Origin: Tethya wilhelma
Taxonomy: Eukaryota > Porifera > Demospongiae > Tethyida > Tethyidae
Length of the DNA: 64,000 nucleotides
NCBI GenBank assembly: GCA_964030475.1
Contig: CAXIPT010000001.1
Location: 14,822,769 to 14,886,768, forward strand
Reading direction: 5' to 3'
Below are positions 33,868 through 45,469 of the stretch, piece by piece (within the stretch, counting starts at the first letter, position 1; the number at the start of each line of letters is the position of its first letter). The notes beneath the pieces are model-generated. The model made no database searches, was not told the DNA's origin, and worked only from the letters and a program-made list of their open reading frames with translations. Both the position numbers and the translations under genes were made by a program.

Positions 33868-33960
33868 AGTACCCAAGTCACTACTGGAGCTCTATGAGAA
33901 CCTACTGTGGACAAGGACCCTGAGGGCACAGAGAAACTGCTGCATGCAAATATACAGGAA
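33868..33960 (+). pseudogene. MTR: Methionine synthase exon relic, decayed
   Basis: Shares ACCCAAGTCACTACTGGAGC and GAGGGCAC with the exon at 29121-29264 but lacks its first half. Deletions change the frame after LLELYENLLW. It lies about 0.65 kb upstream of receptor gene 4. Confidence 0.7.
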
Positions 33961-34479
33961 AGGTATATTAATTTGTAGAACTGTCTGCAGTGTTTTGGTA
34001 GCCCCATACCCTAGTTTGTCCATTAGGAATCAGTAGTGGTTAGATGAATTAATGCTTTAATGCATGTTTTCCTCAGCATTCCTCTAATGAGTCATCTTAA
34101 TTGGGAGAACATAATGTAGGTGGTTAACAGTATAATGTGCCAAATTTAAATTTTAGCGTTTTGAAGAATAATTCCCCAATTCATGAAATTTAATTCTCTA
34201 CAAATTAGTGAAATTACTTGTGGTAGTTTTATAAGAAATTATCAGCTAGTTCAAGTTAATTACATGTCTAGAGACCATCATGAACAGTGTACCATATGCC
34301 AATTAATAGGTTGAATATTTGAGAAACCTTAATTCTGCCTATAGTTAGGTAAAGAAAAGAAGTGACAGTGTAAAAACCCACAATAGTTGTGCACATCTCT
34401 AGGATAGATCATTTGCTTGCTGTATGAGAAAAGTGTGCTTAGCATCTTTAGTTTACCTAATTCTGTGTGATGATCTTTA
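33961..34479. other. Intergenic, no gene recognised
   Basis: AT-rich sequence without recognisable exon, repeat family or RNA gene. Confidence 0.4.
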
Positions 34480-34606
34480 CCTAGATCAGTAGGAATGATT
34501 CATTTTCGGTTTGTATTGACAACAAACTGATTAGTTAGCTGTAACAATGGCCAAATAAGTCAAATTCTTGTTCTGTATATATCTCTAGAAGATTTCTCTT
34601 GTCCAA
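34480..34606 (+). promoter_or_regulatory. Putative promoter/5' UTR of gene 4
   Basis: Contains GATGATCTTTACCTAGATCA about 130 bp upstream of the start and GTCCAAATGGCTGTCAGATT at the start codon. Both are shared in order with genes 3 and 6. Confidence 0.35.
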
Positions 34607-36480
34607 ATGGCTGTCAGATTTGTGTTCATCGTCCTAGTATTGTTTTGCATAGTGACTATCAATGCTCAAGTTCCAGGTCAGTATTATTATGCTAATCAAA
34701 TTGTGATCTAATACTTTAAAGAGATTTGTACCTTTCCCCCCTCAGAGCTAACTCTCTTACTTAATGGTGAGGTTATACCTGAACATGAAGCACTAGACAA
34801 GGAAGATGTGGGTATACAGTCAAATCCAGATGATGCACTCTCTGTTGTGTTCTCTGGTTCTGAGGGAGATCCTAGAATTTTCTATCCGAGTGGTAGCCGA
34901 GTTGAATCAGATAATGGTAATAATTTCTTTTGGATTAGGACAATTGCATCACTTTCTAAGAATAATTCACGAATCATCCGCTTGACAAGAAGAACAGATA
35001 AGGAGCAATGTTGTGCTCAAGAGGGAGTCTGGAGATTTGTAGTTCCTGATGGCAATTGGGAGAGGAGCATCTATGTTGGCTTATACACCCGTGGTGAGTT
35101 TCATTATAGGAGATTACTATTACAATAATATAAATAATCTGTATGAAACAAATTTTATTGTATTTTCATTCATTGCATGCATATTTTTTTATTGTAACAG
35201 GTGAAACCAATAGAGGTGTTTTGAATACTATAACGTCATCAAATGTCACATTGACAGCAATTAGTCCCCTGTTGACTGAGCCTCCAACCTATACTCTTAC
35301 TGTTGCTACTGATGGAGGACCTCCTGGTAGTGTTAGCTGGACAATAGGTGGAGCACCAATCCCAGACAGCACTGTGACTACAAATATCAATATTAATAGC
35401 CATATTGATTTGGAGAATGCTCACTATACCAACACACTGATGGCAAGAGGGAGACCAAGTGGTACCATCACATTTACTGCTACCAACAGACGTACCCCAA
35501 CTCCTCGAAGTGTACAAATTCATACTCTATGTAAGTATATGCACGACATTATCTGATATCAATTTGTTAAGCATTATTATATATTCTGTGGAAATGCATT
35601 ATTCAAGCGTGCATTACTGCTTTACTATCTTCCACAGTTCCTGGCCCACCTACTGATGTCCAAGCATCACAAGTTGGAGAGGGACTAGTCCAAGTCACTT
35701 GGACTGCACCAGCTGGTACTGTCAGTGGATATTCTATTAGAGTGAATGGCCAGTCACCATCTACTAGTGTGTCAACCAATGATACATTATCTGGAATTCC
35801 CCTTGGAACTCATCATATCTCTGTTGTGTCTCTTTATACAACAAATGGCCATCAACTGTACAGTACTGAGGCAACTGGTATAGTAATAGTTAAAGTGCAA
35901 GATCCTACTAGTAGTTTGGTAGGAGCGATTGTTGGAGGTGTTGCTGCCATTGTGGTCGTCATCATCATCACCATAGTAGTAGTAGTAGTAGTGTTTGTTG
36001 TGTGCCTCAGGAAGTAAGTTATTATAGTTAATAACCTTTCATTAGGATAACCTCTACTATCGATTCTGTGTGTTTCCACTCCAGGAATTCTAGCTCTGGT
36101 ATTTATGTGGATTCATACTCCTTGCCAGCTCAGCGGAGTGCAGATTACATCTTGGCTTCTGACTCTGAGTCTCTAGTGGACGCTGGAAGTCATGTTTACG
36201 ATAATGTTCAGTAAGTTGTTTTTGATATGTTGTTATAACACTGGCATCTGAATCCATATTGAAACAAAAATAGTGAACCATATGTCATGCAATGTCCACA
36301 CCATATAAACACACCGTACCTATGTTATTATTTTTTTTCTTTCTGTATTGCTATATTAGGCCCACTGATGTGAATATCCCACTTAATCAGTGTGTTGCTT
36401 ATGGCCCTGGAGATAAACAGACCAAGCAGCAATTGAGAGGTGTACAAGATGCCGCTATAAATTATGCAAATATTCAATGA
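34607..36480 (+). CDS. Gene 4: minimal three-domain Ig/FN3 receptor
   Basis: Signal-peptide exon 34607-34676 (VFIVLVLFCIVTINAQVP). Ig1 type A 34746-35093, Ig2 type A 35201-35530. One exon 35638-36013 codes FN3a of the short subtype (TWTAPAGTVSGYSIRVNG) fused directly to the membrane segment (SLVGAIVGGVAAIVVVIII). Tail exons are 36085-36210 and 36360-36480 (TGA). FN3b to FN3e are absent, so this is the smallest receptor of the cluster, roughly 420 residues. The tail is the most tyrosine-rich: IYVDSYSL, DYILAS, HVYDNVQ, AYGPGD and NYANIQ at the C terminus. The fused FN3-membrane exon resembles that of gene 3, so genes 3 and 4 form a subfamily. Confidence 0.8.
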
Positions 36481-37169
36481 AGTGATCCGTTCAACTCTAT
36501 GCAACAAAAAAAAAAAATTTTTGTCCAGATCGAACTGTTACAGTGATAACATTTGTGTAGCTGGCTTATTTATTATTTATTTATTTATTAATTTTTGAGA
36601 AGGCCAAAATAACAATAATTTATTGACATACTCCTCAATCCCAAGATCCTGAATTAGAATTCACATGACTCATCACATCAGTTGCAGAGAATGAAAGTAT
36701 ACCTGACGATCATTACCCAATGGCATGTTGTCGGCCTAGAGGATATATACAGCACCAAGCTGCTATTTTCACCACTGTCACCATAGATAATACTAGCTGT
36801 CACTCATCTCTGCTTCTCCGCGAGTACATACGTATGATGGAGCTATATGTGCACCATGACTGATACATACAAGGCTACCTTCATGAAGAGCAAAAGATGA
36901 CATAAGTCAGTTCTGCACTGAGGTTAGGTGTGCTAGCCACGACCATAATAAACCATGACCACAATAATTATCTGTGTATGTCTTGGATTGGGCCCTTCTT
37001 GTTCAGTAAATTAACCAGCTCCTTGTTGGTGCAAGTGTACACAAAGCTTGCCATAATCCTTTGCTTGGGTTCTTCCGGATATCCTTTGATCTATTTTCAT
37101 CTCTGGGCCATTGTTACTATGACTACAGCATTGGCTGCAAGCATGGACGGTAGGGACCACTCCCGGGCT
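36481..37169. other. Intergenic, no gene recognised
   Basis: 3' flank of gene 4, with an (ATTT)n stretch near 36570 and a block around 36708 (CTGACGATCATTACCC) resembling 28838. No exon seen. Confidence 0.4.
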
Positions 37170-37276
37170 GTATGAGGAATGATGGTGAATGCTGGAAATC
37201 TGCCAGTCCCATGACATACCCAAATCACCACTAGAGCTCTGTGAGAACATATAAGAGCACCAAGAAACTGCTGGAA
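37170..37276 (+). pseudogene. MTR: Methionine synthase exon relic, decayed
   Basis: Resembles the exon at 29121: GTGAATGCTGGAAATCTGCC, then CATACCCAAATCACCACTAG and GAGCTCTGTGAGAAC. An internal deletion (after CCAGTC) and other indels destroy the frame. It lies 1.2 kb upstream of gene 5. Confidence 0.7.
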
Positions 37277-37492
37277 TATTGACAGTCACAGGTGCTGTAA
37301 ATGTGTATTTGAAAGTCATGATAAATATGTAGCTTCCTCCCATCATTACCGATCATTTTTTGGTGAGATAATGTTGTGTATTATGTTTGGGATTAATATA
37401 TGTTTTTCTACATATATGAGAGTTTATTTATAGCTGTTGTGTGTGTAGTAAGTGTGTAGTAAGGTCATGCTGTGTATAAGATTACAGTAGAA

Positions 37493-37681
37493 CCTCCGAT
37501 AGTGGACCCTCCGAGATACGGACACTGTATAAAAACCTCTCAACAAAGCATGATTCATAGTTCACAAAATTACAATTCCCTATTGTAGCAATATAAACAG
37601 AACCTCCAAGAAGAGGACAACCTCTCTACAAAGGACAAACAAGCTGACTTATAGTCTCCTTTGTTTAGAGGTTTTACTATA
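37493..37681. repeat. MITE with pogo/Tigger-like ends
   Basis: Begins TACAGTAGAACCTCCGATAG and ends GTTTAGAGGTTTTACTATA, imperfect inverted ends flanked by TA. The CAGTRAACCTC-type terminus resembles ends known from the pogo/Tigger group of DNA transposons. About 190 bp, no coding capacity. Confidence 0.5.
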
Positions 37682-37939
37682 CTTGTGTTTGACACAAATT
37701 TGAACTTCATGTAGCTATACACTTAATTACTTTGGAGGTAGGACTGTCTCAGCTAAAACTACTAATTTTTATTTTGACCCTTGACTTTGTTCTATATACT
37801 TAAAAAACATGGCAGCACAAAAAAGTGTTTATGCTGAGTGATATGATATGCACTGTACATGTGTACCGTATAAGCATATAGTAATTATTTGTTGTATTCC
37901 TTCCCCTTAAAGACATCTTTGTCTGTAACCTTAATGTTC

Positions 37940-37941
<2 letters not shown>

Positions 37942-37980
<39 letters not shown>

Positions 37981-38002
37981 CCCCCTCTCTCTCTCTCTCT
38001 CT
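37942..38002. repeat. (CT)n microsatellite
   Basis: CT dinucleotides, interrupted once by CCCCCCC. Confidence 0.95.
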
Positions 38003-38495
38003 AGACTACTTTTAAGTAAACTTTGGTCTGTACATGTTTGGAAGGTTCTGGCTTAATTTCATGATACCCATGGCCAGTCACTACTTTGGGTGATTGTCAA
38101 TTAAGGTGAATTAATTAGTTGTTGTTTTTTTAACCCTTTTTTAATAGCCCTAGCCCTATGTGTATGGATGTACATATCTCCTAGGAGATATATGCAATAA
38201 TGTCTGATATTGTGTTCTTATGGTGCTGCTTGCCTTGATCAGTTGTAATTGTGTAAACTGAGTGGGTGCACTACTACTCCCAACAGGTGGTCAATGGCCA
38301 CAATCTCTATTTTGTTGTGGTTCACATCATAGACAGGCCTTGCTGTCAGTGGCTACTATTAAAGGGAAACTGAAGCACAACTGCTTCTGTGTGGAGTTGC
38401 ACAAAAGTTTACATATCCAGCCAAGCTGAGGGTGTCTTGGATCATATATGGTGCATAATAGCCTGGTAGCTACACAGTGGCAGACTAAAAGAAAG

Positions 38496-41400
38496 ATGAA
38501 GCTGATTTTGGGTCTTATTCTTTACCTGAGTAGCATTAGGTAAGAGTGTGTATTTGTATTTACTTAGTGCATGAGTAGAGTGGAGGAGGGGTGGTGACTG
38601 TAGTACTCACTGTCATGGTATTGAGCAGATAGCTGTGCAAGGCATGATTATCAGAAAATTGTCCATTGATAATAAGACTTTTGCCCAAGTATGCAGGCAC
38701 TGAATTATCTAGCGGGAAAGTTTCGCGGGGTTTAACTTTTGCAGTTTTCACAGATCACAATCCATCAGTGAAAGTTTTTATCCGCGAAAATTTTCGGGAA
38801 TGTAGTTATATGTATGGGCTCACATAGCTCATCTGCGAAAGTTAAACTGCAAAAATGTTTGACTAGAGGTATTTGCAAAAGTTTGACACTGCAAAACTTT
38901 CCCACTATACGGTAGTCTGCCTGTGTTTGCTATACAGGTTTGCTCTGAGTCAAGGAATTTATGGTCCTAATAACTGCCTCACAAATCGTCTTGATGTGAT
39001 TTCATGTGAATTGAGACATCCAAGGCTTATATTACCAGAATTGGGGTAAGTTACATTGCATGTATCAGCTTATTTCCTACATCGCAATATCTGAAAATGT
39101 TACCAGCTAGCAACAAGTTGCCTGCCACATGTCAACTGCAGATTAGCACCCATAATTAATGTCATTAGACAAACGAATAGATTTAATGTGGCCATGGACT
39201 GTGTATGTCCACATTTCTCTGTCTCATTTACAGTCAACAAGGTGTGTATAGTACTAGTCTGCGGTCTGGATCTGCTGGTAGTCCAATTTGTCGTGTACGA
39301 CTTACAGATCAGATGGTGCTTCCTATTAATAACTTTGAAAATCGTATCAACTTTATCACTTCACCAGACTATCGTACAGAACCACCAGTTGAGTAAGTGA
39401 TATACTGTGTAAAATTGATCAAAACTTTGCTATTAAAGGCACTGTTATGGAAATGAAAATGAAATCATAATTACATGCAGTGAAGCCACAGATTACAAGT
39501 ATTATATACGATAATACACAAATTGAAGGAACTGTGTCACTATAATATAAGCGCTTTAAGGTCACTAAAAATAAAATGTCTGACATTGCACTGTATGTGT
39601 ATTGTGCATCTGTCAACAAAAATGTCACATAAGTGCTGGTAGTCCAATTTGTCGTGTACGACCTACAGATCAGATGGTGCTTCCTATTAATAATTTTGAA
39701 AATCATATCAACTTTATCATTTCACCAGGCTATCGTACAGCACTTATAGTGACACAATTCCTTTAACTATGTTCAACATGCATACGTTCTTCCTACACCA
39801 CATACAATACCCACAACCTTTACTTAGGTCTATAGTACATGTAGAGGATTGGCCGGTCAAGGGGCAGACCAAGGGAGAGCATGGGGACAATGTTTGTGTA
39901 ATGAATGGTTATCAAGTTGAGTGTAGAGTGCTGCTACTAGCCATATTGCCCCTACTACTACCTAGCCAAAAGCCGCAGCCAGATGGTGCCATGCCAGATG
40001 CACCCAGTCTATTAGCTGCTGGTGCTGCTATAGCTGCCTCACAAGTATACAAAAAACTTAATAAAGCATGGTTTCTTTTTTTCACAACATCTGTGGTGTA
40101 TAGACTATACCATATAGCCAGAAAATTTGGCGAGAATTAAATTTGGCAGATTGAGCCCAATGTTGAATTTGGCAGAGCAAGCTAGCTACAGTGATGCTAT
40201 GGTGATCACGTGTGGGATATGCATATACGTATATATTTGTATACGTGCACGCACACTAAATAATTCAAATATTGGCAATTTTTAATTTGGCCGTACTAAT
40301 TCTCATCTGCCAATCTGTCAAAATTTAATTCCCATCAAGTTTTCCAGCTATACATTATCTTAAATTGCACCTTTATAATAATATTGTTATATTCACGCAT
40401 GTACGAATCCATGCATCCAGATTAGGTCAGCAGTTGGCATTGTACCGGATAACTTGTGGAGAGGGATTTCTCTCATACTTCATGCTTTTGGACATCAACT
40501 TGGAAGAACCAAACTGTGAAGATCCAAGGCTTTCTAGAAAAAGGTCTGTTTGTTGTTTTTTTTTTGTCCGTGGCCACTTAGCTATAATCATATTATGTTG
40601 TGTGGTTTTAGTGGGCCACCAACTAGCAATGCCTGTGAGAAACAGAGATTGTATGTATAATATTATTGATACGGGTGCATAAGTTACTTAACAATCGAGT
40701 TTTATTCCTTGTTTGTGTCATTGATGAACTTAGGTGTACTGACTATAATATTATCTTAATCGACAATTCCCCATTTGGATCCTTTGAAATTTGTGGATCA
40801 AATTTATCTGCTATTGGGGAAAGTTCAGCATTGCAATGTAAGCTAACCAATTATAGCTACATGATAGTTTTCATGTATATGCAGGAAATTTATTACTCGG
40901 GCTTGCTTCACAATGTTTCTTATTGGATATATGCACAGTTGCAAATTTAGAGATTACATTTCGAAGAAGCACTCAACTTAATTCAAGTTCTGGATTTAGT
41001 GCCGCTGTAGTGTGCTTCAGACCAGAAGATGCCAACCTTCCAGGTGAAATGGCTATAATCAAGAGTAATTTACTATTGCTATAATAAAATTATAATATAA
41101 TATACACCCATGCATCAGGTTGCACAGAAGGTACAATGGCTGTGTCTACCTCTTCTATGACATTAGCACAGTTGACAGCAGGTATGAGGTTTACTGCTAG
41201 TAGTACCTCGTGCACGTGGTGAGCAGCCGGAACACACTATATAGCAGTTTGAGGAGGTTTATTTTTTAATCTTTGAAAAGTTTCTGCCTGCATGCCCACC
41301 ACTAGGGTTTCTTCTCCATTGGTGGAGTGTTAAATTTTTATGGTAGTGCATGCACATGACATCTATATACATATAATAATAATACTTGAATTGAAACAGA

Positions 41401-44203
41401 AGCTTACAATACACCATATACATGTACTGCTACTCTTTGGCCAGCTAGCCTGACAGCAATTCCACTGTTTTATACACGACATCACAGATGACGTCACCCT
41501 TTTGTATAATTTTTACAATCAGCTAGCAATATCTGGATAGGTGTGTTTCATGCACAGCAGTAGAGAAGCAGACTCCGATAGAAGCAATGCACTCCCCTTG
41601 CCTTGCTACAGTTCTTTTATGAAAGATTAGCACAAATAAGGCTAACAGATTGCTTATGTTTTATATATTAATTTCATTAATTTTAGCTATTGAAGTTGAT
41701 GAGGGTGTGTTCAGTGATGCAAACATCATCTTGGCACTGATGAATGCGAATGCATGTAATGCACCACTTCGTTCAACTGCTCTGGCTATTATAGAATTCG
41801 TGGAAAGGTATGTTTCAATTTTATTATTATGAGAATACTTGGCTCTATGTTAATCCAGTTTTTGAATCAGAATACTGTATACTCAAAATGTTTTCGAAAC
41901 ATAACTATTTTCATGCCCATTGTCATCATTATTTAACATACAGGCTCAATCCAACTCGTCTTGCTATGCTACGTGAGTCCCTATTAGCTACTGGTGAGCA
42001 ATATAACCTGTAGTGTTCCCAACACAATCACTGATTTTATATTTATATCCAGAAATTTTCACCATTAAAATTTTTGACTCAAGCTGCTGGAATTATTTTG
42101 TAATTCAATCTTTACCAAATTTAATTTAAATCGCCCAAAAATTGATGCAGCACACTAAATTGATACGGAAATTTCCTTAACACACATGCTAACATAGATG
42201 CACCTACTGCTGAAGCTACTACTACAAATGGAGATGTACACAGTACTGAGGCAACTGATACTGTTGAAGTGCAAGGTATAATGTTTAGCTGCATTAATAC
42301 ATCAATTCAAAAGTTCTTGTATACATGATTATTAGCTCTTCCAACTCCTGTCGTCTTGAGTTCCTCTTCAGTTCCCTCCTCAACATCTCTAAGAGTTGAG
42401 TGGTCACTGTCTTCTGGTAGTGGGAATAAGCCTGCTGATGAATTTATCATAACCTACACACGTACAAGTTGTCCACCTGAGGATACAGGTTCTGTGACAG
42501 TTGATGGCTCACTACGTACAAGAGATATTGATGGACTTGAAGAGTTCAGCACTTATACTGTCATAGTGACAGCTGTGTATAGGTTTGGAGGTTCTAATCC
42601 ATCAGTTATGAAAGAGAGTCATGGAATAATGATGAAAACCCAATCTGCTGGTAAGTTATTGTTTTTCTAATTACATTATACATCAATCATAACATGTAAC
42701 ACTCGTACATTCCCTCTAGTGCTCCATTAGGCCTCTCTGTACAAAATGGGTTGGCTACTTCTGTGGAGCTCTCTTGGAATGGATTGCCTTGTCTTGATCA
42801 AAATGATGACATCACTGGCTACAAGATAAACTATTTTGGAGGTTCCAAGACTGCTACTCTCTTGTCTAATGGTGTGTCAAGGACCTACCTGGTACAGGAC
42901 TTGGAACCTTTCACAGACTACTACATTTCAGTGGCTGCTGTGAATAGCAATGGTACTGGACCATTCTCTGACCAAGCCCTGACTACTAAAACAGCCGAGA
43001 GTAGTAAGTATATACTGTACATTTATACATACATATTATGCATGCATCTCTTGGCAGCTGCCCACATTTTTCTCTTCCAGTAAATTTTAGGTAGGAATTA
43101 AGATGCATAGCTGTGTGTGTTGCTCTAGTACAGTTTGGCTGCTATCAACACATACTGGAAGAGAATGCCTTACACATACCCATGTTACCTCAACCGATCC
43201 TTAAAAGCTATGGTCTCACATCAGTACATGTAGTAACTCTCAATTACTCATGGGGCATGAATCTCTTACATATGCATGCAGCTCCTGGTGCTATCAACTC
43301 TCTGACTCTGACTCCAAAGTTCACATCAGTTGAAGTAGCCTGGTCCCCACCTGACAGACCAAATGGGATCATTACACAGTATGAGGTCTCTTACACTATA
43401 AATGACATCACTGTTGTTGGCACGACTGACATGTTGGAGTTTACAATCTCTTCTCTGATACCTGGAGCAGATATGGCCGTCACTGTGAGAGCATTCACTA
43501 GCATTGGACCAGGAGAGGCTGTTACTGCTACTTTGACTACAACATTGTCATGTAAGTCGTTTTTTTGATGTGCTGTTAATATATACTAAGTGACTCATTT
43601 GAAACAGTTACTACATGTACTGTAACACTTGATTTGACCATTAATTGAACTTACATTTAATTTTAATTCACCATGTACAATAACAGATTCTGAGCAAGTA
43701 TTTCAACTCAAGCTACAGCATACTGACAATTGCATCACATGGAGTGTAAGTTATTGTTGTATGCACATAGCAGACAGGAAGTTATGATACAAGTGAAATA
43801 TTCTTCTATATAGATGGACAAATCAGAAGAAATCCAGTCAAACATTCGTACAAAAATCATTCAAGTACTTGAAGAAAGATGCCAGTGCAAGCTATTGTTA
43901 AAGAATTTTATCGATGAATTATTTGTCTGTGTTGGCTCCTCCAACCAGACGACCTACAGGAGTACCATCATTGGAACCAACTCCCACAATGCCACACAGC
44001 TGGTGGGGTTCATTCAGGACTGGGTCAACACTGCACCCAGCCTGCACATCCTGTGGTATTCCCTCAGGGTGGAGCCAAAGTGCCCTGTGGCCATCAGCTC
44101 ATATGATGATCCAGAGTGTGGGGCAACTACTCAGGGAGGGCCGCTGGACGATCCTCTCATTGCTCAGTGTGTTGAAGTGTGCGTTGCTAGAAGACAGCCA
44201 TAA
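38496..44203 (+). CDS. Gene 5: chimeric CUB-like/FN3 secreted protein
   Basis: Signal-peptide exon 38496-38539 (MKLILGLILYLSS). Non-FN3 exons: 38938-39045, 39234-39392, 40421-40543, 40612-40650, 40734-40837, 40939-41043, 41119-41181, 41687-41807, 41944-41993. Chimeric exon 42198-42275 ends in STEATDTVEVQG, the tail of an FN3a domain. Then FN3b 42336-42650, FN3c 42731-43003, FN3d 43282-43551, linker 43687-43745 and a last exon 43814-44203 (TAA). The part near 40734-41043 (FEICGSNL then LEITFRRSTQ and SGFSAAVVCF) resembles the second half of a CUB domain. The last exon has a conserved cysteine pattern (CQCK, FVCVGSS, PKCPV, PECGA). No transmembrane segment or tyrosine tail is visible, so secretion is likely. 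FN3b-d come from the receptor family, so the gene looks like a fusion of an unrelated secreted protein with receptor exons. The small exons and their order are less certain than the FN3 part. Confidence 0.55.
38704..38914. repeat. MITE-like element, family M1, copy 4
   Basis: Ends resemble TCTAGCGGGAAAGTTTCGCG and the complement of AAAACTTTCCCACTATACGG. It lies in the first intron of gene 5, ending 23 bp before exon 2. Confidence 0.6.
39523..39766. repeat. Inverted-repeat element containing a copied gene 5 exon
   Basis: Arms 39523-39545 (TTGAAGGAACTGTGTCACTA...) and 39744-39766 are inverted copies. The interior at 39635-39738 is a near copy of most of the gene 5 exon at 39234-39392 (TGGTAGTCCAATTTGTCGTG onward), without splice sites. 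It lies in the intron after that exon. Confidence 0.6.
40108..40356. repeat. MITE-like element, family M1, copy 5
   Basis: Begins TACCATATAGCCAGAAAATT and ends with the degenerate complement AGTTTTCCAGCTATACATTA. Inside are inverted GAATTAAATTTGGCAGA and TCTGTCAAAATTTAATTC arms. Intronic in gene 5. Confidence 0.6.
41182..41686 (+). other. Long intron of gene 5
   Basis: Contains no recognised exon. Present between a short linker exon and the exon beginning with the IEVDEGVFSD-coding sequence. Confidence 0.4.
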
Positions 44204-44630
44204 ATCAAGTGACTCAATATCGACAGTTATAATATTCGTACATGTGCTAAAGAAATGATACTATAAAAGTTATGCTCTCTATACTGGATTATAGTTTATT
44301 TTTTCTCTGTTGTATGGTTAAATTAGCGCAACTGTAATTTTTACATTTCTCTTAATATAACCGTGTGCAGTAGCAAAGTTATACCTGAATGCACTAACCT
44401 GAAAAGAAAGATCCTTGTACATGCAAATCCAGATCTGGATTGCACAATCATGTTCTCTCTGTTGTGTTTACTGCATCCATGCATGCCTCATCTAGGTTTG
44501 GAACATGCACATGAAGGTCAAGCAAACACCCATATTTGTTAACATTTGAGAGTGCTTTGAATGACTGATCATGACCATGTCTGGAAACTCAACCGTCATG
44601 TACTTTATAATTATTATACACAGCATTTCT
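44204..44630. other. Intergenic 3' flank of gene 5
   Basis: No exon or repeat family recognised. Confidence 0.4.
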
Positions 44631-44868
44631 ACAATTGTGACTGGTCACGCGAAAAAGATACTATCCTCCGGAGTGACCTTTGACCTGTTGCATTTGGCTT
44701 TTTTGAAAATAGTAATAATGTTCTGATTGACTTTAGGAAAAAAATTAGCAAGAATCACTAAAAATCTTGCAAAAAGCACTATGTGTAATTGCACCCAGAA
44801 ATCCTGTTATGCTATTTTTTCCAAAAGTAGTCTAAAAGTGGATAAATTGCGTGGCCAGTCACAATTGT
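44631..44868. repeat. MITE-like element with 20-bp inverted ends
   Basis: Ends ACAATTGTGACTGGTCACGC and GCGTGGCCAGTCACAATTGT are inverted copies with one mismatch. About 238 bp, non-coding. Confidence 0.65.
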
Positions 44869-45010
44869 TATGTACTCCTTAAAATTAGATTTTTCAGTTA
44901 GGAGCCATGATGTACATGTATACTAGCTATGGTACACTTTATTTAATTGCATGTGAGGTCAGCATGTTGGTATTCCCCATTCCATTGTGATTTTGTCTTC
45001 CTCCCTGTAG

Positions 45011-45158
45011 GTTCCACTGTGTGTTGACTCCTCTAACTTTGATGTGATAGTGGCTGGTCTGAAGTGCACTCAGGGGAAGTGTATTGTCAACTCCATCAGT
45101 CTGAAGGAAGGGGAGGAAGACTTCCTGGAGAAGGCCAGGGTGGTCAAGAGATTTGGAG
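45011..45158 (+). pseudogene. MTR: Methionine synthase internal exon relic
   Basis: After an AG acceptor this encodes [19 protein letters not shown], then [20 protein letters not shown] and KARVVKRFG. This is the part of the MTR folate-binding domain containing the conserved DSSN and [13 protein letters not shown] motifs. The exon breaks off at 45158 and is joined to unrelated sequence instead of continuing into the normal AA[VM]VVM strand. The frame is open, so decay is recent or the piece is under assembly doubt. Confidence 0.8.
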
Positions 45159-45199
45159 TACCTTTGTGTGCGTGCTCTTCTTGGTTCATGTTGGGACTC

Positions 45200-45245
45200 C
45201 ATGGGTGAGTATAGGGATTGTGAATAAATTATGCCAGTGTACGAT
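45200..45245 (+). pseudogene. MTR: Short methionine synthase exon relic
   Basis: GGGATTGTGAATAAATTATG and CCAGTGTACGATGACG correspond to the [13 protein letters not shown] part of the exon at 29121, with changes that destroy the frame. It lies about 0.8 kb upstream of gene 6. Confidence 0.55.
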
Positions 45246-45469
45246 GACGGAGCATGCACAGGTATTGTAAAACTATCTGTCCAACATGATACCATTATAA
45301 TTATATTATACTGTATAATGTCTCTCCCAAGCCTGCATGGCCCCTAATAGCCTCGAGGCAACTATCTTTTTCTATGAAGCTGCAACTAATCTCAGTGTGT
45401 GCGTTATTAAAAGTAATTTTGACATTTTCAGAAGCTAATTATGCATTATACATGCAGTGTAGGCCCAGA

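Noticed and set aside
597..36480. Receptor tails as canonical ITAM or ITIM modules
   Set aside because: Spacing between YxxI/V sites and the residues at -2 do not fit the strict consensus; only a loose likeness is claimed.
39419..39706. 95-residue minus-strand frame
   Set aside because: Overlaps the inverted-repeat element with the copied gene 5 exon; no recognisable protein features.
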